From Streptomyces sp. Q6 (GTDB lineage: Bacteria > Actinomycetota > Actinomycetes > Streptomycetales > Streptomycetaceae): DNA of 64,000 bases. The DNA lies in contig NZ_CP146022.1 in the NCBI RefSeq assembly GCF_036967205.1, forward strand, positions 5,208,001 through 5,272,000, written 5' to 3'. The position numbers and the translations under genes were made by a program. Positions 1-8,319 of the stretch are shown here, piece after piece. Under the pieces are notes generated by a model. That model searched no databases and had not been told where the DNA came from. It saw only the letters and a program-made list of their open reading frames with translations. How positions within the stretch are numbered: position 1 is the stretch's first letter; every line of letters begins with the position of its first letter.

Positions 1-19
1 GACTCCCTTCGTCTCCCCT

Positions 20-1741
20 GTGGGAGCCGAGCATCTGGACACGGTGCGGGTGGCTGTCTACGCACGGCAGTCCACAGCCCGCCCGGACTCCTCCGAGGCG
101 TCCCCGGAAGCGCAGCTGGCGTCCGGCCAGGCGCTGGCCGCGAGCCGGGGGTGGGAGGTGGTTCACACCTTCAAAGACGTCGGAAGGTCCGGTTGGGATC
201 CACAAGTGGTCCGTCCGGCTTTCGAGAACCTCATGGCCGCCGTGCGCGCGGGCGAGGTCGACGCCGTGGTGGTCAACGAACTGTCCCGGCTGACCAGGCA
301 GGGCGCACACGACGCCCTGGAGATCGACAAGGAGTTCAAGAAGTACGGTGTGCGGTTCGTCTCCGTCCTCGAACCGTTCCTCGACACCTCGAACCCGATC
401 GGCGTGGCGATCTTCGCGCTGATCGCGGCGCTCGCGAAGCAGGACAGCGACATCAAGGCGGAACGCCTGCGCGGAGCCAAGGACGAGATCAGGGCGGTCG
501 GCGGCCGGCACTCCAGCTCCGCGCCGTACGGCATGCGGGCGGTCCGCGAGAAGATCGGCAACCTTGTCGTCTCCGTCCTGGAGCCGGACGAGGACAACCC
601 GGACCACATCGCGATCGTCGAGCGCATGGTGGAGATGTCGTTCGCCGGAATCCCCGACAACAGGATCGCGACGACGCTGGAGTCAGAGGACGTACCGGCC
701 CCGGGGGAGGCCGAGCGCCGGGCGACGGAGAAGCGCATGAGCTCCATCAAGAAGCGCCGTGTGTCGCACGACGACAGCCCCATCCGGTGGCGAGCCCAGA
801 CGGTCCGCTGGATCCTCTCCCACCCGGCCGTCGGAGGCTTCGCGAGCGAGCGCGTGAAGCGGGGCAAGGCGTACGTGAACGTGATCGCCCGGGATGAGGG
901 CGGCGCACCCCTGACACCTCACCGGGGCATTGTTGCGGGCGCCAGGTGGCTCGCACTCCAGGAGAAGCGAAACAAGCGCACCAAAGCCAACCGGCAGCCC
1001 GGCGGTGAGGCGACACCGACTCTCCTCAGCGGTTGGCGCTTCGCGACCTGCGAGGTCTGCACGGGTTCCGTGGGCCAGAGCAAGAACAACGGCGGCCAGG
1101 ACTACTACATGTGCGCCAACCCGAAGGGCCATGGCGGGCTGAGCATCAAGCGCAAGGACGCCGACGACCACGTGGCCCGCTCGGTATGGGCGCGCCTGAC
1201 CACGGCGGACCCGGACAACGACGCGGACAGGGAGTGGCTCGCGCAGGCGGCACTCCGGTTCGCGCTTCAGCGCGATCTCTCCGGAGTCCAGGAGGAACGG
1301 CGAGAAACGGAAGCCCACTTGGAGCACGTCCGCGACTCCATCACCGAACTCCAGGCCGACCGCAAGGCGGGCGTCTACCGAGGCCGCGACGAACTGTCGA
1401 TGTGGCGCGCGACGATGGAGCAGTACCGGACCTTCGAGGACCAGTGCACGGCCAGGCTTGAGGTTCTGAACGAACAGACCGCCGCAGCGATCCAGGTCCC
1501 GACGGAATGGCACGAACCGGGGGAGGACCCGTTGGGCCCCGGCTCGCCCTGGGCGACGTGGGATGTGTTCAAGCGCCGCGAGTTCCTCGACCTCTTCCTT
1601 GAGGGCGTCTCGGTCGGCCCCGGCAGGGACCTGGAGACCCGGAAGTACATCGCCGTAGAGGACCGGGTGACGCTCAACTGGCGGAGCCTTGAGTCGGACG
1701 ATGACCACGAGGACGACGAAGAGACTCTGGCCGCCCTCTGA
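20..1741 (+). CDS. int: phiBT1-type large serine integrase
   Basis: Site-specific recombinase that would integrate or excise a phage-like element by attP x attB recombination through a 5'-phosphoserine intermediate. Residues about 8-150 form the resolvase catalytic domain with the nucleophile serine in VAVYARQS and the helix-E region SVLEPFLDTSNPIGVAIFAL. A recombinase domain follows (SSSAPYGMRAV, then WRAQTVRWILSHPAVGGFA). A zinc ribbon with CEVC and a later YYMC is at about 340-375, and a coiled-coil stretch at about 415-490. Length (573 aa) and motifs match the phiBT1 integrase as I remember it, including the LAAL C-terminus. The GTG at 20 is the first start visible, but the frame is open to the window edge, so the true start may lie upstream. 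The neighbouring gene is the family in which phiBT1 integrates. Confidence 0.93.
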   Translation: MGAEHLDTVRVAVYARQSTARPDSSEASPEAQLASGQALAASRGWEVVHTFKDVGRSGWDPQVVRPAFENLMAAVRAGEVDAVVVNELSRLTRQGAHDALEIDKEFKKYGVRFVSVLEPFLDTSNPIGVAIFALIAALAKQDSDIKAERLRGAKDEIRAVGGRHSSSAPYGMRAVREKIGNLVVSVLEPDEDNPDHIAIVERMVEMSFAGIPDNRIATTLESEDVPAPGEAERRATEKRMSSIKKRRVSHDDSPIRWRAQTVRWILSHPAVGGFASERVKRGKAYVNVIARDEGGAPLTPHRGIVAGARWLALQEKRNKRTKANRQPGGEATPTLLSGWRFATCEVCTGSVGQSKNNGGQDYYMCANPKGHGGLSIKRKDADDHVARSVWARLTTADPDNDADREWLAQAALRFALQRDLSGVQEERRETEAHLEHVRDSITELQADRKAGVYRGRDELSMWRATMEQYRTFEDQCTARLEVLNEQTAAAIQVPTEWHEPGEDPLGPGSPWATWDVFKRREFLDLFLEGVSVGPGRDLETRKYIAVEDRVTLNWRSLESDDDHEDDEETLAAL

Positions 1742-1751
1742 CGCCCAAGCC

Positions 1752-1790
1752 AAGCCCCGGTAGTCCCTTTCCGGGCCGCCGGGGCTTTCT
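1752..1790 (+). terminator. Rho-independent terminator after the integrase
   Basis: Inverted arms AAGCCCCGG (1752-1760) and CCGGGGCTT (1779-1787) are perfectly complementary, followed by TTTCT, 11 bases after the integrase stop codon. Confidence 0.75.
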
Positions 1791-2136
1791 GATGCCCGCA
1801 CACGGAGTGGGCGGGGCCCTTCGGCGGACCGAGTGCCCGCTCTCTCGCAGCTCTGCCCGTGCACCACGCGCGGGGCGCACTTCGGTCTCGCGATGCCTGC
1901 CGGGGCTGCGGTGGTCGCGCGACGCCGCCACCCGTCAGCCGGTCCGGCGGCGCGAGCACTGAGCGGGACGACTCCCCGGCGGCCCCGTCCGTGCGCTTCC
2001 CTCGTGGCGCGTGGGCGGGGCTTCTACTTGCCCGCGTTCGCTCGCACGCCTCTCAGTACAGAGACCCTGCCGCAAGATCACCACAGGCCCGTTCGATACT
2101 GGCAGGGCACGGCCATCCCACCCCGGAGGACACCCC
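1791..2136. other. Intergenic region between integrase and SCO4848-like gene
   Basis: About 350 bases with no supported gene and no tRNA that I can fold. It holds an imperfect GC-rich stretch and a long-looped dyad CCCTGCC (2065-2071) / GGCAGGG (2101-2107) just before the ribosome binding site GGAGGA (2125-2130) of the next gene. The promoter of that gene must lie here unless it lies within the integrase element. Confidence 0.4.
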
Positions 2137-2379
2137 ATGAAGCTCAGCCGCCGCGTCTCCTGGTTCCTGCTCGCGTTCGGCGTCTGGTCTTGGGTGATCT
2201 GGGTGACTTTCGTCAAGAACCTGTGGCAGGACGGCAGCGGCCTCGCCTTCGACGACGCCGGGGATCCGACCGCGTACTTCTGGGTGCACCTGACGCTCGC
2301 CGTCGTTTCCTTTGTCTTGGGGACGATCGTCGGGGTCATCGGGTTGCGCGGAGTGCGCGCACTGCGTCGTACGGCATAG
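2137..2379 (+). CDS. SCO4848-family small membrane protein
   Basis: An 80-aa integral membrane protein of unknown function, conserved in Streptomyces as the SCO4848 family. It has two hydrophobic helices, about residues 8-26 (SWFLLAFGVWSWVIWVTFV) and 50-70, joined by a polar loop with GLAFDDAGDPTAYFW, and a basic C-terminus. The ATG at 2137 is chosen over an upstream ATG at 2011 because GGAGGA sits 6 bases before it and conserved family members start MKLSR. The family is known as the carrier of the phiBT1 attachment site. The gene looks intact here although a phiBT1-type integrase lies about 400 bases upstream. The next gene starts 9 bases after the stop, so they are probably co-transcribed. 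Confidence 0.85.
   Translation: MKLSRRVSWFLLAFGVWSWVIWVTFVKNLWQDGSGLAFDDAGDPTAYFWVHLTLAVVSFVLGTIVGVIGLRGVRALRRTA
2173..2223 (-). other. phiBT1 attB-like sequence inside the SCO4848-like gene
   Basis: Read on the minus strand, this stretch contains TTGACGAAAGT followed by CCAGAT and two short CACCCA words. It closely resembles my recollection of the phiBT1 attB site in SCO4848 of S. coelicolor (a CAGGTT..TTGACGAAAGTGATCCAG core). Both flanks resemble the chromosomal site, so it may be an intact attB rather than an attL or attR. The comparison is from memory and needs an alignment. Confidence 0.5.
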
Positions 2380-2388
2380 GCGGCCGGC

Positions 2389-3645
2389 GTGATCGTTCTC
2401 TATGTACTGATCGGCGTCGCCGTGCTCGCGGCCTTCGCCGGGCTGCACTATTACGCCTGGCGGCGGCTGGTGCGGGACGCGACGGCGGGGCCCGGGTGGC
2501 CCAGACGCGTCGGTGCCGCGGTGTTCGTGGCCGGGCCCGTGGCGATGTTCGGGGCGCTGGTGGCCGAGCGGGCCGAGGCGCCGTTCCCGCTCCAGCAGGT
2601 GCTGGCGTGGCCCGGGTTCCTGTGGATGGCGTTCTCGCTGTACCTGGTGATCGCGCTGCTGGTGGGCGAGTTCGTACGGCCACTGCTGCGGCGCGTCCTT
2701 GAGCGCGGGGCGGCGGCGGAGACCACGGCGGCGGAGGCGGCGGCGACCGCCGAGTCCGAGGCGGCCTCGAAGCCGGAGCCCGAGGTGCCCGAGGCGTCCT
2801 CGGAGCCGGAGGCCGCCGCCCCCACCCGGCGGCTCGTCCTCGCCCGTACCGTCGGTGTCGCCGCGACCGTGGCCGCCGCCGGTGTCGTGGGCAACGGCGC
2901 GTACGGCGTGCTGCGCGGGCCGAAGGTGAAGCGGGTCACCGTGCCGCTGGCGAAACTCCCGCGCTCCGCGCACGGGTTCCGGATCGCGGTGGTCAGCGAC
3001 ATCCACCTCGGGCCCGTGCTGGGCCGGGGTTTCGCGGAGCGCGTCGTCGACACCATCAACGCGACGCAGCCCGACCTGATCGCGGTCGTCGGCGACCTGG
3101 TCGACGGGACCGTGGACGATCTCGCCCCGGCCGTCGCACCGCTCGCCGGCCTGCGGGCACGGCACGGGACGTTCTTCGTCACCGGCAACCACGAGTACTT
3201 CTCCGGCGCCGAACCATGGGTGGAGCACGTCCGCGCCCTGGGTCTGCGGCCGCTGGAGAACGCCCGTGTCGAGCTGGGCGCCTTCGACCTCGCCGGCGTC
3301 AACGACGTCGCGGGCGAGAGCTACGGCGACGGCCCCGACTACGGCAAGGCGCTCGGCGACCGGGACCGCTCCCGCGCCGCCGTCCTCCTCGCCCACCAGC
3401 CCGTGATGATCCACGAAGCGGTCGAGCACGGCGTCGATCTCCAGCTCTCCGGGCACACCCACGGCGGCCAGCTGTGGCCCGGCAACTTCATCGCCGACGC
3501 GGCCAATCCGACCCTCGCCGGCCTGGAGCGCTACGGCGACACCCAGCTCTACGTCAGCCGGGGCGCGGGCGCCTGGGGTCCGCCGGTGCGGGTCGGCGCG
3601 CCCTCCGACGTGACGGTCGTCGAACTCGCCTCGAAACAGGCCTGA
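2389..3645 (+). CDS. Membrane-anchored metallophosphoesterase
   Basis: Calcineurin-like dinuclear-metal phosphoesterase of 418 aa. The N-terminal 100 residues hold about three hydrophobic segments (starting IVLYVLIGVAVLAAFAGL). An Ala/Glu-rich linker with TTAAEAAATAESEAASKPEP follows, then another hydrophobic stretch (AATVAAAGVVGNGAYG), and the catalytic domain from about residue 195. The metal-binding signature is complete: SDIHLGP, GDLVDG, GNHEYF, HQP and GHTHGGQLWPG. The enzyme is therefore expected to act at the membrane; substrate unknown (family members cleave phosphodiesters or lipid-linked phosphates). Start GTG is 9 bases after the SCO4848-like stop, with only a weak ribosome site, which suggests coupling. 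Confidence 0.9.
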   Translation: MIVLYVLIGVAVLAAFAGLHYYAWRRLVRDATAGPGWPRRVGAAVFVAGPVAMFGALVAERAEAPFPLQQVLAWPGFLWMAFSLYLVIALLVGEFVRPLLRRVLERGAAAETTAAEAAATAESEAASKPEPEVPEASSEPEAAAPTRRLVLARTVGVAATVAAAGVVGNGAYGVLRGPKVKRVTVPLAKLPRSAHGFRIAVVSDIHLGPVLGRGFAERVVDTINATQPDLIAVVGDLVDGTVDDLAPAVAPLAGLRARHGTFFVTGNHEYFSGAEPWVEHVRALGLRPLENARVELGAFDLAGVNDVAGESYGDGPDYGKALGDRDRSRAAVLLAHQPVMIHEAVEHGVDLQLSGHTHGGQLWPGNFIADAANPTLAGLERYGDTQLYVSRGAGAWGPPVRVGAPSDVTVVELASKQA

Positions 3646-3651
3646 TCCCTG

Positions 3652-3677
3652 GTGCGGAGCCCTTCGGGGCCCCGCAC
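3652..3677 (+). terminator. Hairpin terminator with TTCG loop
   Basis: GTGCGGAGCCC (3652-3662) pairs with GGGCCCCGCAC (3667-3677) with one mismatch around a stable TTCG tetraloop, 7 bases after the metallophosphoesterase stop. There is no clear T tract. Confidence 0.6.
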
Positions 3678-3735
3678 GTCTCACGCCTCGAATACCTCAC
3701 CAACCTCTCTTCCCACCGATCAAACTCCTGTGGTT

Positions 3736-3753
3736 CAGTGACCTCGGTCACTG
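3736..3753. promoter_or_regulatory. Palindromic operator candidate before the ABC binding protein
   Basis: CAGTGACC (3736-3743) and GGTCACTG (3746-3753) are perfect 8-bp inverted arms around TC. They lie 26 bases upstream of the start codon of the substrate-binding protein, overlapping where a promoter or leader is expected. Confidence 0.4.
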
Positions 3754-3778
3754 GGGAGTGGCCGGGGGAGGATGTGTC

Positions 3779-5332
3779 ATGCGCAGGGTTCGCATGCGGA
3801 TCGTCGCGTCGCTGATGGTGCTCGTCGCGGCGGGGGTGGGCGCCTGGCAACTGCTGCCGCAGGAGCGCGCCGAGGGGAAGACGGTCACGGTCGGCACGAC
3901 CGACGCCGTCACCTCGCTCGACCCGGCGGGCGCGTACGACGCGGGGTCGTGGGCACTGTTCAGCAATGTGTTCCAGACCCTCCTGACCTTCGACCCGGGC
4001 GGCACCAAGCCGGTGCCCGACGCGGCCGAGTCCTGCCGGTTCACCGGCGGCGGCCTGCGCACGTACCGCTGCACGCTCCGCGCCGACCTGCGCTTCCCGA
4101 GCGGGCGCCGGATGACCGGAACCGACGTGAAGTTCTCCTTCGACCGGGTCAGGAAGATCGACGCGAAGGTCGGTCCGGCCTCGCTCTTCGACACGCTCGG
4201 CTCCATCGACGCGAGCGGGCGCACGGTCACCTTCCACCTGTCGTCGCCGGACGCCACGTTCCCGTTCAAGGTCGCCACGGGCGCGGGGTCGCTCGTCGAC
4301 CGGAACGTGTACCCGGCGGACGCGCTGCGCGGGGGTGACAGTGTCGACGGCACGGGCCCGTACACCCTGACGTCGTACACCCCGGGCAGCAAGGCCGTGC
4401 TCGCGCCCAACTCCCGGTACCGGGGCCCCGCGAAGGTGCCCGCCCACTCCACCGTCCTGCGCTACTTCAAGGACTCGGCCGCGTTGCAGTCCGCGTGGGA
4501 GCAGCGGGCCGTGGACGTCGCGGCGCGGCAGTTGCCGCCCGGTCCGCTCGCGAAGCTGTCGACGAGCGATCCGAAGCAGCGGCTCACCGAGGTCGACGGT
4601 GCCGAGACCCGCAACCTCGTCCTGAACGTGCGCGAGGGCAAGCCGCTGCACGACCGGCGGGTGCGCCAGGCGCTCGCGTCGGTCGTCGACCGCGACGAGC
4701 TGGTGGAGTCGGTGTACCAGGGGACCGTCGACTCGCTCTTCTCCGTGGTGCCGCGCGGTATCACCGGGCACACGACGTCGTTCTTCGACGCGTACCCGAA
4801 GCGGGATGTGGCACGGGCGCGGAAGCTGCTGCGGGAGGCGGGGGTGGCGACACCGGTCCGCTTCGAGTTCGCGTACTCGCGCGGCGCCGCCTCCAAGGCC
4901 GAAGCCGCCGAGATCAAACGGCAGTTGGACGGCACGAAGCTGTTCTCGGTGACGACGACGTACTACGACTGGGAGAAGTTCCAGGCCCGGTACACGGCGG
5001 GCGAGCTGGACGCGTACGCGGTCGGCTGGCTGCCGGACTTCCCGGACCCGGACACCTTCACGGCGCAGCTCGTGCGCACCGGTTCCGGCATGCACAACGG
5101 GTACAGCAACAAGCGGGTCGACGCTCTGATCGTGGCGAGCCAGCAGTACGAGGAGCGCAGCCGCGCCCTGCGCGACCTGCGCACGCTCCAGGAACTCGTC
5201 GCGCGGGACGTGCCGTTGATCCCGCTGTGGCAGCGCAAGGAGTACGTGCTCAGCATCGAGGACATCACCGGCGGCCAGTACCTCTCCGACGGCACGGGCG
5301 TGTTCCGGCTGTGGAGCCTCGACTGGATCTGA
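3779..5332 (+). CDS. ABC transporter substrate-binding protein, family 5 (peptide type)
   Basis: Extracytoplasmic solute-binding protein of the DppA/OppA family, 517 aa. A signal or anchor helix spans about residues 6-23 (RIVASLMVLVAAGVGAW) and there is no lipobox cysteine. The family-5 hallmarks follow: TVGTTDAVTSLDPAGAYD at the mature start, an ADLRFPSGRRMTGTDVKFSF block, DGTGPYTL, a VRQALASVVDRDEL block, and a C-terminal FPDPDTFTAQL segment. It probably binds short peptides or similar ligands. ATG 3779 is chosen because GGGGGAGGA precedes it, whereas the ATG-like start seven codons upstream has no ribosome site. No permease or ATPase gene is adjacent, so it is an orphan that must share a transporter encoded elsewhere or act as a sensor. 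Confidence 0.9.
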   Translation: MRRVRMRIVASLMVLVAAGVGAWQLLPQERAEGKTVTVGTTDAVTSLDPAGAYDAGSWALFSNVFQTLLTFDPGGTKPVPDAAESCRFTGGGLRTYRCTLRADLRFPSGRRMTGTDVKFSFDRVRKIDAKVGPASLFDTLGSIDASGRTVTFHLSSPDATFPFKVATGAGSLVDRNVYPADALRGGDSVDGTGPYTLTSYTPGSKAVLAPNSRYRGPAKVPAHSTVLRYFKDSAALQSAWEQRAVDVAARQLPPGPLAKLSTSDPKQRLTEVDGAETRNLVLNVREGKPLHDRRVRQALASVVDRDELVESVYQGTVDSLFSVVPRGITGHTTSFFDAYPKRDVARARKLLREAGVATPVRFEFAYSRGAASKAEAAEIKRQLDGTKLFSVTTTYYDWEKFQARYTAGELDAYAVGWLPDFPDPDTFTAQLVRTGSGMHNGYSNKRVDALIVASQQYEERSRALRDLRTLQELVARDVPLIPLWQRKEYVLSIEDITGGQYLSDGTGVFRLWSLDWI

Positions 5333-5524
5333 CCTGACCTCGCTCACCTGGCCCGTCCGGTTCGGTTCGGGTTCGCTCCGCTTCGGTTCGGAAGAGGCTG
5401 GATCCGACCCTTCTGGATCTGTCCGGATTCCGCGGAGGGGAAAGTGACCGCCATGACATACACGGCGGTCGCCACGCTGCATCATGTGTCAAATCCGTGT
5501 TCGTCGTGTTCACCATGTGGGTGA
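5333..5524. other. Intergenic region with a dyad
   Basis: No gene seen. It contains short direct repeats of the word GGTTCGG near 5360-5395 and a dyad GACCGCC (5446-5452) / GGCGGTC (5464-5470) with an 11-base loop, which could be a terminator for the binding protein or a leader structure for the ATPase gene. Confidence 0.3.
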
Positions 5525-5977
5525 ATGCGGGAGAAGTTGCCGAGGGCACGGAAGAAGATGCGGAGGAGGTGGCTACGTGTGTTGCGGCGCAGTGCTTTCC
5601 GGCTGCCGCGCCACCCGGCCTCGGTGGGTGTGGCGCGGACGCGCGTGCGTGATCATCTGGAGGTGTGGGGGCACACGGGGCCGGCCGACGGTCTCGACAC
5701 GGCGGTCCTGCTCGTCTCGGAACTGGCGACGAACGCGATCCGCCACGGGCCCCTGCGGGAGCGGGAGTTCGAGGTCGCGGTGACGGTTCTCGCGGACGGC
5801 TCCTGCTTCATCGAGGTGTCCGACGAGTCCGGTGCGCACCCCGAGCCGCGCCTGCCTCATTCCCCCTACGACGAGCACGGCCGCGGCCTGCACATCGTCG
5901 ACGCCCTCGCCGAGGCGTGGGGCGTGTGGCACCGGGGCCGCTACGGCAAGACGGTGTGGGCGCTGGTGCGTTCCTGA
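5525..5977 (+). CDS. Anti-sigma-factor-type ATP-binding protein (HATPase_c, RsbW-like)
   Basis: A 150-aa serine/threonine kinase-like ATPase of the RsbW/SpoIIAB class, very numerous in Streptomyces. The GHKL fold is visible: the N box LLVSELATNAIRHG at about residues 65-78, the DESG box near 100, and the G box GRGLHIVDALAEAWGV at about 118-133. A basic N-terminal extension (KLPRARKKMRRRWLRVLRR) precedes the domain, so a shorter start is possible. Function in the family is to bind sigma factors or phosphorylate anti-anti-sigma partners; no partner gene is adjacent. The 3' end overlaps the convergent histidine kinase gene by 37 bases. Confidence 0.8.
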   Translation: MREKLPRARKKMRRRWLRVLRRSAFRLPRHPASVGVARTRVRDHLEVWGHTGPADGLDTAVLLVSELATNAIRHGPLREREFEVAVTVLADGSCFIEVSDESGAHPEPRLPHSPYDEHGRGLHIVDALAEAWGVWHRGRYGKTVWALVRS

Positions 5978-7440
5978 CCCGCGCTCGTGTCCGTACCGGC
6001 GGGCAGGGACACGGTCACCGTCAGTCCCCCTCCCGCCTCGTCGCCCGACCGAACGGCCACCGTGCCCCCGTGAGCCGTGACGACGCCCTGCACGATCGCC
6101 ATGCCGAGCCCGCTGCCCGCGGCCCCGCCGGAGCGGAAGAACCGGTCGAAGACCCGCGCCGCGTCCTCGTCCGCGAGTCCGGGCCCCTCGTCGGCGACGG
6201 CGAGCCGCACCACCCCGTCCTCCCGCGTGACGCGCAGAGCGACCGCCGCGTCCGCGGGCGTGTGCACGCGTACGTTGCCGAGCAGATTGCCGAGGACCTG
6301 CCGCAGCCCCGATTCGTCGGCCTGTACGAGGACCGCGCCCTCGGCGGTCACCGACACCGGCCGCTCGGGCTGCTGCACCCGCAGGTCGTCGGCCGCGTCA
6401 CGCACGAGACGGCTCAAGTCGACGTTGCGCAGGCGTAGTTCGGGCTGCTGGTCGAGGCGGGCCAGGGTGAGCAGTTCGTCGACGAGGCGCTGCATGCGGT
6501 CGGCCTCCGCGTTCACCCGGCGCCAGGCGCGGGCCCGCTCGTCGGGGTCGCGGAGCATGCCCTTGTCGTAGAGCTGGAGGTAGCCGCGGATCGCCGACAG
6601 CGGGGTGCGCAGCTCGTGGGAGGCGTCGGCGACGAACGAGCGCAGTTGGGCGGCGCTGCGCTCGCGGGTCTCGAAGGCCGATTCGACCTGGTGGAGCATG
6701 GAGTTGAGGGCGAGGCGGAGCTGTTCGGTCTCCTGGACGGGGTCGCGGCGCTGCGGCACCCGCCGGGTCAGATCGCCCTCGGCGATGGCGGACGCGGTCT
6801 CCACCATGTCCTCCAGGGGCCGCAGCCGCCGGTGCGCGCCGATCATCGTGAGGACCCCGAGCAGCAGCAACAGGACGACGCCCGCGGCGAGATCGACGCG
6901 CAGCACCTTGTGGATGCCGGAGTGCAGGGCGCCGGTGGAGGTCGCCATCAGGACGGTGGTGTCGTCGGCGAGCCGGGCGCCGACCACGCGGTAGGGGCCG
7001 CCGTCGAACGACACCTCGCGGGGTGTGTCGCGGCGGGCGAGACCGGCCGGGTCGTCGACGGCGCCGGCCAGCGCGCGCTGGCGCGGCGTCGGCCGGAGCG
7101 TGCCGACGGGCACCGGGTGACCGTCCTGGTCGACGGCGACGAACACGGACCCGGAGCGCGGCAGGGCGCCCGCGCCGTCCGAGGGCTGCATCTTGTCGAG
7201 GGCGATTCCCAACTCGCTGAGGGCCTGCACCTGTTTGAGGGTGATCCCGGTGCGCTGGATCGAGGTGCGGGACGCCTTCAGTTCCTCGTCGATGCTGTCG
7301 ATCAGGTAGTGCCGCATGGCCATCAGGCTGATCGCGGTGGCGGCGATCATGCCGAGCGCGAGCAGTCCCACGCTCGCGACGGTGAGCTTCACGCGCAGCG
7401 AGTGCACTCCGCGGCGGTGGTGCTTCATCAGCGCCCTCAT
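5941..7440 (-). CDS. Two-component sensor histidine kinase
   Basis: A 499-aa membrane kinase that senses an outside signal and phosphorylates the regulator encoded just upstream. Order: transmembrane helix 1 at about residues 18-40, an extracytoplasmic sensor loop to about 165, helix 2 (VLRVDLAAGVVLLLLLGVL), a HAMP domain (RRLRPLEDMVETASAIAEGD), and HisKA with the phospho-accepting histidine in SHELRTPLSAIRGYLQLY. The HATPase domain has LLGNVRVH (N box; VH where NxxxH is usual), DEGPGLADEDAARVFDRFFR (G1) and GSGLGMAIVQ (G2). Its ATG overlaps the regulator stop as ATGA, so the two are translationally coupled. The 3' end overlaps the convergent ATPase gene. Confidence 0.93.
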   Translation of the reverse strand: MRALMKHHRRGVHSLRVKLTVASVGLLALGMIAATAISLMAMRHYLIDSIDEELKASRTSIQRTGITLKQVQALSELGIALDKMQPSDGAGALPRSGSVFVAVDQDGHPVPVGTLRPTPRQRALAGAVDDPAGLARRDTPREVSFDGGPYRVVGARLADDTTVLMATSTGALHSGIHKVLRVDLAAGVVLLLLLGVLTMIGAHRRLRPLEDMVETASAIAEGDLTRRVPQRRDPVQETEQLRLALNSMLHQVESAFETRERSAAQLRSFVADASHELRTPLSAIRGYLQLYDKGMLRDPDERARAWRRVNAEADRMQRLVDELLTLARLDQQPELRLRNVDLSRLVRDAADDLRVQQPERPVSVTAEGAVLVQADESGLRQVLGNLLGNVRVHTPADAAVALRVTREDGVVRLAVADEGPGLADEDAARVFDRFFRSGGAAGSGLGMAIVQGVVTAHGGTVAVRSGDEAGGGLTVTVSLPAGTDTSAGQERTSAHTVLP

Positions 7441-8159
7441 GAGGCGGCGAGCCCGTACCCGACACCGCGCCGTGTCGTGATCAGCGGCGGTCCCAGCGCG
7501 TCGAGTTTGCGGCGCAGATAGCTGATGTACGTCTCGACGACGGTCGACTCGGCCGTCGCCGCGTGCTCGAACTGCCAGACGTGACGCAGGAGTTGTTCCT
7601 TGGTGACGATCCGGCCGCCGTTGCGCACGAGGAACCGCAGCAGCGCGTACTCGGTGGGCGTCAACTGGACGCTCCGGCCCGCCCGGTGGGCCGTGTACGT
7701 GGCCTCGTCCAGCTCCAGATCCCCGTACGTCAGCGGCGGCCGCTGCGGCAGGACGTCGACGGAGCGGGTGCGGCGCAGCACGGCACGCAGCCGGGCGACG
7801 ACCTCGTCGATGTTGAACGGCTTGGTGATGTAGTCGTCGCCGAAGCCGAGCGCCCCGACGACCTCCGCGGGGGCGTCCCGCGCGGTCAGGAACACGAGCG
7901 CCAACTCGGGCTGCCGGGAGCGCAGTTCGTGTGCCAGCGCCCGGCCGTCACCGTCCGGCAGCATGATGTCGAGCAGCGCCGCGTCGGGCCGGGTCCGCTC
8001 GGTGAGCGCGAGGGCCTGGCGCACGGTGCCCGCCGTCATCACGTCGAAGCGGTGGTAGCGCAGGGCGATCGCGAGGACGTCGGCGATGCTCGGCTCGTCC
8101 TCGACGACCAGCACCGTCGCGGGGGTTTCCTGCTCCTGATCCGTCCCGTTGACCGTCAT
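7437..8159 (-). CDS. OmpR-family response regulator
   Basis: A 240-aa DNA-binding response regulator. The receiver domain (about 15-130) has the acidic pair EDE, the phosphorylated aspartate in LLDIMLPDGDG, the threonine in FLTARD and the lysine in ITKPF. The winged-helix domain ends with ESTVVETYISYLRRKLD and ITTRRGVGYGL. ATG 8159 is chosen because upstream starts would add a basic tail outside the domain and run into the divergent promoter. It is first in a coupled operon with the kinase and is transcribed away from the MMPL exporter, which makes that exporter a likely target. Confidence 0.93.
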   Translation of the reverse strand: MTVNGTDQEQETPATVLVVEDEPSIADVLAIALRYHRFDVMTAGTVRQALALTERTRPDAALLDIMLPDGDGRALAHELRSRQPELALVFLTARDAPAEVVGALGFGDDYITKPFNIDEVVARLRAVLRRTRSVDVLPQRPPLTYGDLELDEATYTAHRAGRSVQLTPTEYALLRFLVRNGGRIVTKEQLLRHVWQFEHAATAESTVVETYISYLRRKLDALGPPLITTRRGVGYGLAAS

Positions 8160-8319
8160 GAGCCCAGTATCGGCGCGCCCCGGCGTCAACCGGCCCGCTC
8201 CTCCTTGGAGTTCCTTGAGAGTCATGGGCGCGTCGCGGAAATCGGCGGGCTCCGCGGTCGATGCTGTGGCGCAGGCCCGGGGGACGGCCGACGAACGACG
8301 CATCGACAGGAGTGAGCAC
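8160..8319. promoter_or_regulatory. Divergent promoter region, regulator/MMPL exporter
   Basis: 160 bases separate the two starts. TCCTTG occurs twice with 10-base spacing (8202-8207 and 8212-8217), the head-to-tail spacing typical of OmpR-family sites, so it is a plausible binding site of the adjacent regulator. The ribosome site ACAGGAG (8306-8312) belongs to the exporter gene. Confidence 0.45.

Noticed and set aside
683..1867. Long minus-strand frames opposite the integrase
   Set aside because: Arg/Pro/Gly-rich text typical of shadow frames in GC-rich DNA; the plus strand has a clear integrase.
1742..2136. A tRNA gene as integration target of the integrase
   Set aside because: No cloverleaf or CCA-type 3' end could be folded on either strand, and phiBT1-type integrases use a protein gene.
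2011..2136. ATG 2011 as start of the SCO4848-like gene
   Set aside because: The extra 42 residues are Pro/Arg-rich and non-conserved, while GGAGGA marks the ATG at 2137.
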